NCBI GenBank assembly: GCA_027018975.1
Contig: JALUXN010000098.1
Location: 1-15,884 of the forward strand
Source of the DNA: Mariprofundaceae bacterium
Lineage (GTDB): Bacteria; Pseudomonadota; Zetaproteobacteria; Mariprofundales; Mariprofundaceae
Length of the DNA: 15,884 bases
Reading direction: 5' to 3'
A model generated the notes under the pieces. That model was not told the DNA's origin. It saw only the letters and a list, made by a program, of their open reading frames with translations, and did no database searches. Each line of letters opens with the position of its first letter. Position 1 is the first letter of the stretch. Shown in pieces: positions 7,321 to 14,293 of the stretch. The translations under genes were made by a program, and so were the position numbers.

Positions 7321-8751
7321 ATGACAACTGAAGCGGAAGGCTACGACCACTTTCATGATGAATGTGGTGTATTTGGCGTATTCAATCATCCGGAAGCCGC
7401 CAATCTCACCTACCTAGGGCTCTATGCACAACAGCACCGCGGTCAGGAGTCGGCCGGCATCGTCAGTACCGACGGACACAATTTCAACACCCACCGCGGC
7501 ATCGGCCTAGTTGCCGATATTTTCAAAAAATCAGAGATCAAAGCGCTGGTTGGCAAGCACAGTATCGGTCATGTGCGCTACTCCACCTCCGGCGAGTCCG
7601 GCCTGCGCAACTGCCAACCCTTCTCCTACGAATATGCCCACGGCGGCATCGCCATGTGCCACAACGGCAACATCGTCAACGCCCCCGAACTGCGCAGCGA
7701 ATTGGAGCAGAGGGGCTCCATCTTCCAATCCACATCCGACACCGAAGTCCTCATCCATCTGGTCGCCCGCAGCAATGCCACCAGCATGAAAGAGCGGCTG
7801 GCCGAGGCGGTGGACAAGCTCTACGGCGGATTTTCGCTGCTCGTGCTCGGCGAAGAGCGGTTGGTCGGCATCCGTGACCGCCACGGCATCCGCCCGCTGG
7901 TGCTCGGCCAAATCGATGACGCCTGGGTACTCGCCTCGGAGACCTGCGCCTTCGATCTCATCGGTGCCACATTTGTACGCGACATCGAGCCGGGTGAGAT
8001 GGTGGTGATCGACAACAACGGCATCGAGAGCATCGCCCTCTTTCCGCCCAGCAAGCCCAACTTCTGCGTCTTTGAGTACATCTATTTCGCCCGCCCCGAC
8101 TCCACACTGGAGGGAGTGAACGTCTATCAATCGCGCTATCAGATCGGCGTGGAGCTGGCCAAAGAGGCACCCGCCGAAGCCGACTTGGTGATCCCCGTAC
8201 CCGATTCCGGTGTACCGCCGGCTATGGGCTATGCTGAGGCCACCGGCATCCCCTTCCAAATGGGACTGATCCGCAACCACTATGTCGGGCGCACCTTCAT
8301 TGAGCCGAAACAGTCGATCCGCAATTTCGGCGTCAAGCTGAAGCTCAATCCGAACCGAAAATTGATCGAAGGCAAACGGGTCGTACTGGTCGATGACTCC
8401 ATCGTGCGCGGCACCACCAGCCGTAAAATTGTCGAGATGGTGCGCGCTGCCGGCGCCAAGGAGATCCACATGCGCATCTCCAGCCCGCCAACCAAACACT
8501 CCTGCTTCTACGGTGTGGATACCCCCGACGCCAATGAGTTGATGGCCAACAAGATGAGTGTCGATGAGATGTGCCAAGCGATTGGCGCAGATTCGCTCGC
8601 TTTTGTCAGCTTTGATGGTCTCTACCGAGCAGTCGGCAAGCCATCGGAAATGCATTGTGACGCCTGCTTCTCCGGCAACTATCCGGTACCTGTCGAGAAA
8701 AAACGTTCACCGCAAATGTCGCTGCTACGCATCCACAATCGCGGCAGCTGA
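7321..8751 (+). CDS. purF: Amidophosphoribosyltransferase PurF (propeptide, 4Fe-4S type)
   Basis: First committed step of purine synthesis: PRPP plus glutamine gives 5-phosphoribosylamine, glutamate and pyrophosphate. The 476 residues hold an N-terminal glutamine amidotransferase domain (nucleophile C15 in HDECGVFG; HVRYSTSG at 84-91; CHNGNIVN at 113-120) and a C-terminal phosphoribosyltransferase domain with the PRPP loop VVLVDDSIVRGTTS (354-367). C15 lies behind a 14-residue leader, so this is the propeptide form, cleaved to expose the cysteine as in Bacillus. Four cysteines (C249, C395, C446, C449) match the positions known in Bacillus to hold a 4Fe-4S cluster; the E. coli enzyme lacks both leader and cluster. 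The ATG at 7321 has GAGGG just upstream. It begins seven bases after cvpA. IMP/GMP/AMP feedback control is expected from the family. Confidence 0.97.
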   Translation: MTTEAEGYDHFHDECGVFGVFNHPEAANLTYLGLYAQQHRGQESAGIVSTDGHNFNTHRGIGLVADIFKKSEIKALVGKHSIGHVRYSTSGESGLRNCQPFSYEYAHGGIAMCHNGNIVNAPELRSELEQRGSIFQSTSDTEVLIHLVARSNATSMKERLAEAVDKLYGGFSLLVLGEERLVGIRDRHGIRPLVLGQIDDAWVLASETCAFDLIGATFVRDIEPGEMVVIDNNGIESIALFPPSKPNFCVFEYIYFARPDSTLEGVNVYQSRYQIGVELAKEAPAEADLVIPVPDSGVPPAMGYAEATGIPFQMGLIRNHYVGRTFIEPKQSIRNFGVKLKLNPNRKLIEGKRVVLVDDSIVRGTTSRKIVEMVRAAGAKEIHMRISSPPTKHSCFYGVDTPDANELMANKMSVDEMCQAIGADSLAFVSFDGLYRAVGKPSEMHCDACFSGNYPVPVEKKRSPQMSLLRIHNRGS

Positions 8752-8759
8752 GCCGACCG

Positions 8760-9149
8760 TTGCAGCGCAGCAGAACTCCGGAACAGCAAAGCAAACACCC
8801 GATTAGCGCCCATCTCACCCGCCTCATGCCAGCACTGCGCTACTCGCTGGCCGGGCTGCGCACCGCATGGCACGGGGAGGCCGCTTTTCGCCTCGAGCTG
8901 ATCCTCACGCCACCCATTGCTGCGGCTGCCCTCTGCTTCGGCAGCAGTGGTCTCGAGCGTGCCCTGCTGCTCGGCAGCTGGCTGCTTGTGCCGTTGACGG
9001 AGCTGATCAACTCCGCCATTGAGGCCACCATCGATCGCATCGGCAGCGAGTCGCACCCACTCTCCGGTCAAGCCAAAGATCTCGGCTCTGCTGCTGTCTT
9101 CGTGGCGCTGCTGATTGCCGCGACCTGCTGGCTGTTGATCCTCGTATGA
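8760..9149 (+). CDS. dgkA: Diacylglycerol kinase DgkA
   Basis: A small trimeric inner-membrane kinase that phosphorylates diacylglycerol to phosphatidic acid, returning it to phospholipid synthesis. The 129 residues contain the amphipathic N-terminal helix and WHGEAAFRLE (37-46), then three hydrophobic helices. The signature TELINSAIEATIDRIGSE (80-97) includes the glutamates equivalent to the E. coli catalytic and metal-binding pair, and it is followed by LSGQAKDLGSAAVF. I chose TTG at 8760, eight bases after the purF stop, because starting at the first ATG (8826) would cut the helix that aligns with E. coli GFTRIIKAAGYSWKGLR; the ribosome binding site is weak for both. Its TGA overlaps the ATG of the next gene by four bases. 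That gene is a phosphoglycerol transferase of a family that produces diacylglycerol, which fits DgkA's recycling role. Confidence 0.93.
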   Translation: MQRSRTPEQQSKHPISAHLTRLMPALRYSLAGLRTAWHGEAAFRLELILTPPIAAAALCFGSSGLERALLLGSWLLVPLTELINSAIEATIDRIGSESHPLSGQAKDLGSAAVFVALLIAATCWLLILV

Positions 9150-11104
9150 ACCGCACGCCGATCGTTCAAACAGCGTCCCGTTTACAGCAGAATATCCGCG
9201 ATATCCTGCTCCTGCTGGCGCCCCTCTTCCTGCTCTTCCTGATCGGGCGTATCGCCCTGCTGCTGCTCTACCCGAGTGATTTTGCCGATCTCTCCCTCTG
9301 GGAACGACTGCGCGCCATGCTGCTCGGAGCGCTCCATTTTGATATCTCTATCACCTTCACCGCCATGGCACTGCCGCTCTGGCTACACCTGTTCGCCTTC
9401 CGCTGGAGCGGCAGCCTGCTCTGGCGCCGTTTTCTGCTGGCCTGGATGGCAGTCGTCCTGATCGTCTTCACCTTCACCGAGATCGTCGATATCGTCTATT
9501 TCGGCTTTGTTCACCGCCATATCGGACAGGAGATGATGGCCTCGCTGCAGAGTGATCCGGAACTGATTCAAGCCATTGCGCTGCAGAGCTACGGCTGGCT
9601 GCTGGCGCTCTTTGCCGGCGGCGTCATGCTCCTGATCCTGCTGACCTATCGCATTGCCAAACAGCTCGAACCGCGCCCGCCGATGCGTGAACCGGCATGG
9701 TCGGTACGACTGCCGCTAACACTGCTCACGCTAGGCCTAGCGATCCTCGGTATTCGCGGCAGCGCAGTCAGCAAACCCATCCAACCGGTCTATGCCTTTG
9801 AAGATAGCAGCATGGCGGCCGGTTATCTGGAGCTCAATGGCGCCTTCTGCACCTTCCATGCTCTGCACGGCCCAAGCCCCATCCGCGCCCATTTCATGGA
9901 TGACCAGAGCGCCAAAGTGGCCATCCGCCAAGCCCTGACATCGCCGCACGAACAGTTTATCGATGCGCACCACCTGCTGCTCCGCCACCGGAAACCGCTG
10001 CGCCACCCGGTCACCCCGCCCAACATCGTCGTGCTCCTACTGGAGAGCTGGGATGCGCTGCATACCGACATCAGCCGCCAACTGGAGGGGATGCAGCCCT
10101 ACGGCGTCACACCGAATTTCAACCGACTGGCACAACAGGGGCTCTTCCTCGCCAACTTCTATGCCAATGGCCAGCGCTCGATCGACGCCATCACAGCCCT
10201 GCTCACCGGCCTGCCGCCGCAACCGGGGCAGCGCTATCTCGGCGAAGGCGTTGAGCTCAATCGATTCACGTGGCTGGGGCAGATGGCCAAGCGTCACGGC
10301 TACCACACAGTGATGATGCAGGGCTCGCGGCGCGCTTCGTTTTATCTCGACAAGATCGCGCCTTTAGCCGGATTTGATCGCTATGACGGCGCCGAAGACC
10401 TCATCCCCACCCTGCATCCGCAGGTGAAAAAACCGACATGGGGCGGCTGGGATCTTGACCTGCTGGAGACTGCCCATCGTGCATTTATCGCCACTAAAAA
10501 ACCGTTCCTCGGCTTTCTCTTTACCGTCAGTACTCACACCCCCTTCGAGCTGCCTGACGCGAAATGGCAGAAGTTCCCGCCCGATAGCGAGGATCACAAG
10601 CTGCTCAACGCCATGCAGTACACCGACGATGTGTTGGGACGATTCTTCGCTGAAGCCAAACAGGCCGGCTACATGGACAACACCATCTTCTTCCTAGTCG
10701 GTGACCACTACTCCGGCCTCGGCACACCACGCGACCTGCGCGACCAGCACCACATCCCGGCACTGATCATCGCACCCGGGCTGACCCCGCGCATCAGCCG
10801 GGCACCTGCCAGTCAGGAGGATCTCATCCCCACCCTGATGGATCTGGCCGGTTGGTCAGACAACCACGCCACGCTTGGCCAATCGATCATCGAGTCGCAT
10901 CTCAACCGCGGGGAAATGATCCGCCGCGACAACCTTGTCGGACGTATTGAAACAGATGCCTTCATGATGCACGACCTGCATCGCCCGATCTTCTACCAGG
11001 GAGCCACAGCAAAACGGACAACCGTCGAGCAACGCCTGCTCGCCATCACCCAATACCTCAACCACGCCCTGCTCACCAACAGCCTCCTGCCACCACCGCA
11101 ATAG
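9146..11104 (+). CDS. LtaS/MdoB-like phosphoglycerol transferase (alkaline-phosphatase superfamily)
   Basis: A 652-residue inner-membrane enzyme with about five N-terminal helices (roughly 18-42, 58-83, 93-115, 147-168, 186-204) followed by a large extracytoplasmic sulfatase-type domain (about 290-620). Family members move phosphoglycerol from phosphatidylglycerol to a glycan or polymer, releasing diacylglycerol. Visible marks: metal ligand E300 in NIVVLLLESWD; NFYANGQRSIDAITALLTGLP (337-357), where S345 takes the place of the usual threonine nucleophile; WGGWD (432-436); STHTPF (462-467); and VGDHYSG (518-524) with ligands D520 and H521. The ATG overlaps the dgkA stop by four bases. The acceptor is unknown; periplasmic glucans (MdoB role) or another envelope glycan are candidates. 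A true sulfatase is unlikely, given the membrane part and no C/S-x-P-x-R motif. A phosphoethanolamine transferase is a less likely alternative. Confidence 0.88.
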   Translation: MNRTPIVQTASRLQQNIRDILLLLAPLFLLFLIGRIALLLLYPSDFADLSLWERLRAMLLGALHFDISITFTAMALPLWLHLFAFRWSGSLLWRRFLLAWMAVVLIVFTFTEIVDIVYFGFVHRHIGQEMMASLQSDPELIQAIALQSYGWLLALFAGGVMLLILLTYRIAKQLEPRPPMREPAWSVRLPLTLLTLGLAILGIRGSAVSKPIQPVYAFEDSSMAAGYLELNGAFCTFHALHGPSPIRAHFMDDQSAKVAIRQALTSPHEQFIDAHHLLLRHRKPLRHPVTPPNIVVLLLESWDALHTDISRQLEGMQPYGVTPNFNRLAQQGLFLANFYANGQRSIDAITALLTGLPPQPGQRYLGEGVELNRFTWLGQMAKRHGYHTVMMQGSRRASFYLDKIAPLAGFDRYDGAEDLIPTLHPQVKKPTWGGWDLDLLETAHRAFIATKKPFLGFLFTVSTHTPFELPDAKWQKFPPDSEDHKLLNAMQYTDDVLGRFFAEAKQAGYMDNTIFFLVGDHYSGLGTPRDLRDQHHIPALIIAPGLTPRISRAPASQEDLIPTLMDLAGWSDNHATLGQSIIESHLNRGEMIRRDNLVGRIETDAFMMHDLHRPIFYQGATAKRTTVEQRLLAITQYLNHALLTNSLLPPPQ

Positions 11105-11171
11105 CGCATGGACAGCCGCTTGATAGAACAGATAGCCTTGGCGTGAGCTTTTTCGGGAGGAGCGTGTAGCC

Positions 11172-12212
11172 ATGATCGACAAACAGACTGTACTGGTGGT
11201 GGATGACACGCCGGAAAACATCGACGTACTCAAAGGCATCCTCTCCGACAGCTACCGTGTCAAAGCGGCCATCGATGGCGAAAAGGCACTGAAGATCTGC
11301 GCCAAGTCACCGCCGGATCTGATCCTGCTCGATGTGATGATGCCTGAGATGGATGGCTACGAAGTCTGCCGCAGACTCAAAGCCGACTCCGCCACACGCT
11401 CGATCCCGGTCATCTTTGTCACCGCGAAAAATGAGGTCGAGGATGAAACCCACGGCTTTTTAGTTGGCGGAGCCGACTACATCACCAAGCCGGTCAGCCC
11501 ACCGCTGGTGCGTGCGCGTGTCAACACCCATCTGGCACTCTACGATCAAAACCGGGCACTGGAGACACAGGTACGCGAACGCACACAAGAGATCCGCGAG
11601 CTGAATCGGGAGATTGAGGAGACACAGAAAGAGGTGGTCTTCACCATGGGCGCCATCGGCGAGACACGCTCTAAAGAGACCGGGCAGCATGTGAAGCGAG
11701 TAGCCAAATACTCACGCCTGTTCGCCATCCACTACGGCCTGCCGGAGGCGGAGGCGGAGCTGATCAAAATGGCCTCACCGATGCACGACATCGGCAAAGT
11801 CGGCATCCCCGACAGCATTCTCAACAAGCCCGGCCGATTTACGCCAGAGGAGTTCGAGATCATGAAAACCCACGCCGAGCTCGGCTATGAGATGCTCTGC
11901 CACTCCAACCGCCCCATCCTCAAGGCCGCCGCCACACTGGCACACCAGCATCACGAAAAATGGAACGGTCAAGGTTACCCGCACGGGCTGGCGGGCGAAG
12001 AGATCCATATCTATGGCCGTATCACCGCCATCGCCGATGTCTTCGACGCACTCGGCAGCGACCGCTGCTACAAAAAGGCGTGGCCGGATGAGAAAATCTT
12101 CGACCTACTCCACGCCGAACGCGGTGAACAATTTGAACCGAAACTGGTCGATATCTTCTTCGAACATCTGGACGAGTTCCTCGCAATCCGCGACACCCAT
12201 CGCGATCTCTGA
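11172..12212 (+). CDS. Response regulator with HD-GYP domain (c-di-GMP phosphodiesterase)
   Basis: A cytosolic two-component regulator of 346 residues, RpfG-like in layout. Residues 1-120 are a receiver domain with acidic D11/D12, phosphorylation site D54 (LLDVMMPEMDGYE), T84 and K106. Residues about 122-156 form a Glu/Arg-rich coiled coil. Residues about 157-345 are an HD-GYP domain, with HD at 205-206 (PMHDIGKVGIPD), HQHHEKWNGQGYPHGL (258-273, GYP at 268-270) and AIADVFDAL (286-294). Intact HD and GYP residues predict active c-di-GMP hydrolysis switched by phosphorylation. The ATG has a strong GGGAGGAG about nine bases upstream. The 67-base gap from the preceding gene shows no clear promoter or terminator, so it could be read from upstream. 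No histidine kinase is in the window, so its partner is unknown. Confidence 0.95.
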   Translation: MIDKQTVLVVDDTPENIDVLKGILSDSYRVKAAIDGEKALKICAKSPPDLILLDVMMPEMDGYEVCRRLKADSATRSIPVIFVTAKNEVEDETHGFLVGGADYITKPVSPPLVRARVNTHLALYDQNRALETQVRERTQEIRELNREIEETQKEVVFTMGAIGETRSKETGQHVKRVAKYSRLFAIHYGLPEAEAELIKMASPMHDIGKVGIPDSILNKPGRFTPEEFEIMKTHAELGYEMLCHSNRPILKAAATLAHQHHEKWNGQGYPHGLAGEEIHIYGRITAIADVFDALGSDRCYKKAWPDEKIFDLLHAERGEQFEPKLVDIFFEHLDEFLAIRDTHRDL

Positions 12213-12276
12213 ATCGCCACACTGAAGGCGCGATAATTATTCAGCATCATGCTGGGTACTCTTGAGTAACATGATC

Positions 12277-12301
12277 ATCCCCGAGTGCCACTATCGGGGA
12301 T
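12277..12301. terminator. Hairpin downstream of the HD-GYP gene, possible terminator
   Basis: ATCCCCGA and TCGGGGAT form a perfect 8-bp stem with a 9-base loop. The stem can be extended by ATGA (12271-12274) pairing with TCAT (12302-12305) across a 2-base bulge. It lies 65 bases after the stop. No run of T follows on either strand, so intrinsic termination is doubtful. Confidence 0.35.
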
Positions 12302-12329
12302 TCATGGCTGTACTGATCCCAATAAGAAC

Positions 12330-12349
12330 GTTCCCGCGCAGGCGGGAAT
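12330..12349. repeat. dRS3/REP-like palindrome, copy 1
   Basis: A 20-base palindrome with GTTCCC and GGGAAT ends around an 8-base GC-rich centre; one mismatch to the pattern ATTCCC-N8-GGGAAT. It reads in the opposite orientation to copy 2, about 110 bases away, with matching flanks (the bases CCA follow the palindrome in both when read in the same sense). Confidence 0.75.
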
Positions 12350-12457
12350 CCATTGGGCAGAGTGTGTGATGGGGACGCAGCAGGGGTGTTGTTTGCTTGT
12401 CAGTAGGAGCATGCGGATGGAGTGGTGTTTGCATGGAGGTGATTCGGTGCGTGGTGG

Positions 12458-12477
12458 ATTCCCGCCTGCGCGGGAAT
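12458..12477. repeat. dRS3/REP-like palindrome, copy 2
   Basis: A 20-base sequence matching ATTCCC-N8-GGGAAT exactly, the consensus I know for the Neisseria dRS3 repeat; similar palindromes occur widely between proteobacterial genes. The centre is GCCTGCGC. Together with copy 1 in inverse orientation it resembles a REPIN-type pair. Confidence 0.8.
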
Positions 12478-12500
12478 GACCGTTTGTTATCCGATTGTCT

Positions 12501-12530
12501 AGCGGACAAACCGTGGGATGAGCTGAATAG
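12501..12530 (+). repeat. 30-bp direct repeat, copy A
   Basis: Matches 12702-12731 at 28 of 30 positions, the two differences being transitions. It contains the core CAAACCGTGGG at 12507-12517. That core also occurs inverted at 12631-12641, so it is both part of a direct repeat and one arm of a wider palindrome. Confidence 0.8.
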
Positions 12531-12555
12531 CGACTCAGGTCGCGTTGCGAACACC

Positions 12556-12607
12556 CAACGATTAAGTAGCAAAATAGTAACTCCACCATTTTGCTACTCA
12601 ATCGTTG
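12556..12607. repeat. Long hairpin with 20-bp arms
   Basis: Arms 12556-12575 and 12588-12607 are reverse complements except for one position (A versus G), around a 12-base loop. The arms are AT-richer than the surroundings. The single difference leaves a pairable G-U on one RNA strand. This is the centre of a larger palindrome, flanked on both sides by the CAAACCGTGGG core facing inward and outward. Confidence 0.8.
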
Positions 12608-12616
12608 CCATGCTGG

Positions 12617-12733
12617 AACTGTTTAGATCGCCCACGGTTTGTTCGATAGCAAGGCGAACACGCGCAGTGTGCTGCTGCACATGAGCATGTTCAACGCTGC
12701 TAGCGGGCAAACCGTGGGATGAGCTGAACAGTT
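12617..12733. repeat. Inverted repeat with inner hairpin
   Basis: Left arm: AACTGTT (12617-12623) and CCCACGGTTTG (12631-12641). Right arm: CAAACCGTGGG (12708-12718) and AACAGTT (12727-12733). Each pair is perfectly complementary with similar spacing (7 and 8 bases). Between the arms lies a smaller hairpin: GAACACGC (12656-12663) with GCATGTTC (12685-12692), one mismatch, and TGTGC (12668-12672) with GCACA (12677-12681). Confidence 0.65.
12702..12731 (+). repeat. 30-bp direct repeat, copy B
   Basis: Second copy of the 12501-12530 repeat, ending 18 bases beyond the leuA stop codon (which reads leftward). Core CAAACCGTGGG at 12708-12718. Two differences from copy A (A to G, T to C). Confidence 0.8.
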
Positions 12734-12748
12734 ACGAAGGCGCGCTGG

Positions 12749-14293
12749 CTACACGCCGGAGTACTGCGCGTGCACCGATTTGGCATGCATACCAGGCAGC
12801 TTGTTCAGCGCCGCAATCAGGGCTCTGGCGGAGGCGACCACGATATCGGTATCCGCCCCCTGACCATTCACCACCCGCTCCCCATCCTGCAGACGCACTG
12901 TCACATCCCCCTGCGCATCGGTACCGGCGGTGATCGCGTTCACAGCGTAGAGCAACAGCTTGCCGTTGGGCTCAACCAGTGATTTGATCGCCTTGAACGC
13001 CGCATCGACCGGGCCATCACCCTCCGCCGTCGCCTTGTGCAGTTCACCATCAATCTCCAACTCCACAGCAGCCACCGGCGTATCACCGGTACCGGACGCG
13101 GCATGCAGGCTGATCAGCTTCACTCGCTCGGTATCGACAGCGCGTTCATCGCTGAGAATCGCCATCAGATCCTCGTCAAAAATATCCTTCTTCTTATCCG
13201 CCAACGCCTTAAAGCGCGCAAAGACCTCTTTCAGCCGCGCATCATCCATGCGCACACCGAGCTCCTCATAACGCGAACGCAGCGCCGCGCGACCGGAGTG
13301 TTTGCCCAATACCATGCGATTGGTTGTCCAGCCGACCGACTCGGGTGTCATAATTTCGTAGGTTTTCTGATGTTTGAGCACACCATCCTGATGAATCCCC
13401 GACTCGTGGGCGAATGCATTGGCGCCCACAATCGCCTTGTTCGCCTGTGTCGCCATGCCGGTGATACTGCTCACCAGCTTCGAGGTCGGCACAATCTTCG
13501 TCGTATCAACACCAGTGGTGATATCGTAGCGATCGGCTCGCGTCTTCATGATCATCACAATCTCTTCCAGCGACGCATTGCCGGCGCGCTCGCCTAAACC
13601 GTTCATGGTACACTCCACCTGCCGCGCACCGTTCTCCACAGCAGCCAGCGAGTTGGCCACCGCCAGACCGAGATCATTATGGCAGTGCACCGAAAAGATT
13701 GCCTGATCACTGTTCGGTACCCGCGTGATCAGAGTGCGGATACGCCCGCCGAACTCATCGGGGGTCATGTAACCAACCGTATCGGGGATATTGATCACCC
13801 GCGCACCCGCTGCGATCACCCGCTCGACAATGCGGCAGAGAAAATCGATATCGGAGCGCCCGGCATCTTCAGCGGAGAACTCCACCTCCGGCGCCAAATC
13901 CCGCGCCTGCGATACCGCCGCCACCGCACGCTCGACCACCTCATCCGGCGACATGCGCAGCTTCGCCTCCATATGAATGGGACTGGTCGCGATAAAGGTG
14001 TGGATACGCGCCCGATCACCAGCCGGTCGCACCGCTTCGGCAGCACGCGCAATGTCACCTGCGGATGCACGCGCCAATCCAGCGATCGTCGGCCCCTCCA
14101 CCTCGGAAGCAATACGATGAACCGCATCAAAATCGCCCTCCGAAGCGATCGGAAAACCGGCTTCAATCACATCCACACCCAGCGCCGCCATGGCGTGCGC
14201 CACGCGAATCTTCTCCTCGATATTCATCGAACAGCCGGGTGACTGCTCCCCATCACGCAGGGTGGTATCGAAAATATACAAACGATCAGACAT
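12749..14293 (-). CDS. leuA: 2-isopropylmalate synthase LeuA
   Basis: First step of leucine synthesis: condenses 2-ketoisovalerate with acetyl-CoA, in the cytosol. The 514 residues show a TIM-barrel catalytic domain with FDTTLRDGEQSPG (8-20), the metal-binding HCHND (203-207), NGLGER (231-236), and AHESGIHQDG further on; then a linker and the C-terminal LeuA regulatory domain (about 385-510), which in the family binds leucine for feedback inhibition. The start is the second of two adjacent ATGs (14293): AAGGAG lies six bases upstream of it but only three from the first ATG. The open frame continues to 14332, but this would add a non-conserved stretch lying inside pssA. The gene starts eight bases before the end of pssA, so it is the last gene of a psd-pssA-leuA operon and probably coupled. 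No leader peptide or attenuator is visible here. Confidence 0.97.
   Translation of the reverse strand: MSDRLYIFDTTLRDGEQSPGCSMNIEEKIRVAHAMAALGVDVIEAGFPIASEGDFDAVHRIASEVEGPTIAGLARASAGDIARAAEAVRPAGDRARIHTFIATSPIHMEAKLRMSPDEVVERAVAAVSQARDLAPEVEFSAEDAGRSDIDFLCRIVERVIAAGARVINIPDTVGYMTPDEFGGRIRTLITRVPNSDQAIFSVHCHNDLGLAVANSLAAVENGARQVECTMNGLGERAGNASLEEIVMIMKTRADRYDITTGVDTTKIVPTSKLVSSITGMATQANKAIVGANAFAHESGIHQDGVLKHQKTYEIMTPESVGWTTNRMVLGKHSGRAALRSRYEELGVRMDDARLKEVFARFKALADKKKDIFDEDLMAILSDERAVDTERVKLISLHAASGTGDTPVAAVELEIDGELHKATAEGDGPVDAAFKAIKSLVEPNGKLLLYAVNAITAGTDAQGDVTVRLQDGERVVNGQGADTDIVVASARALIAALNKLPGMHAKSVHAQYSGV

Larger units (their letters stand above)
12223..12748. other. Repeat-rich noncoding region between convergent genes
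   Basis: About 530 bases follow the response regulator (plus strand) and leuA (minus strand). No credible gene is present; the short open frames mostly translate the repeats. It holds, in order: a 8-bp-stem hairpin (12277-12301), an inverted pair of dRS3-like palindromes (12330-12349 and 12458-12477), and a second block (12501-12733) built from three copies of an 11-base core plus two further hairpins. I see no transposase remnant. The hairpins could end transcription from both sides, although none has a U-tract. Confidence 0.7.

Noticed and set aside
7531..8655. A 374-codon minus-strand frame
   Set aside because: Lies entirely antisense to purF, which is clearly real; rich in Asp, Gly and His as expected for a shadow frame.
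9146..11104. True arylsulfatase
   Set aside because: No C/S-x-P-x-R modification motif; the multi-helix N-terminus and the HTPF and GDHYSG motifs fit the LtaS/MdoB group better.
12556..12607. Classical intrinsic terminator for leuA
   Set aside because: The stem is long and not GC-rich, and no U-tract follows on the minus strand. It may still block transcription, but the canonical pattern is absent.
12285..12684. Short frames of 64-99 codons on both strands in the repeat region
   Set aside because: They translate the palindromic repeats, giving stretches such as FPRRREST or SRLRGND, which are familiar spurious products of such repeats, and have no supporting signals.
12223..12748. CRISPR array
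   Set aside because: Repeats are few, mixed in orientation and not separated by regular spacers; no cas genes are nearby.
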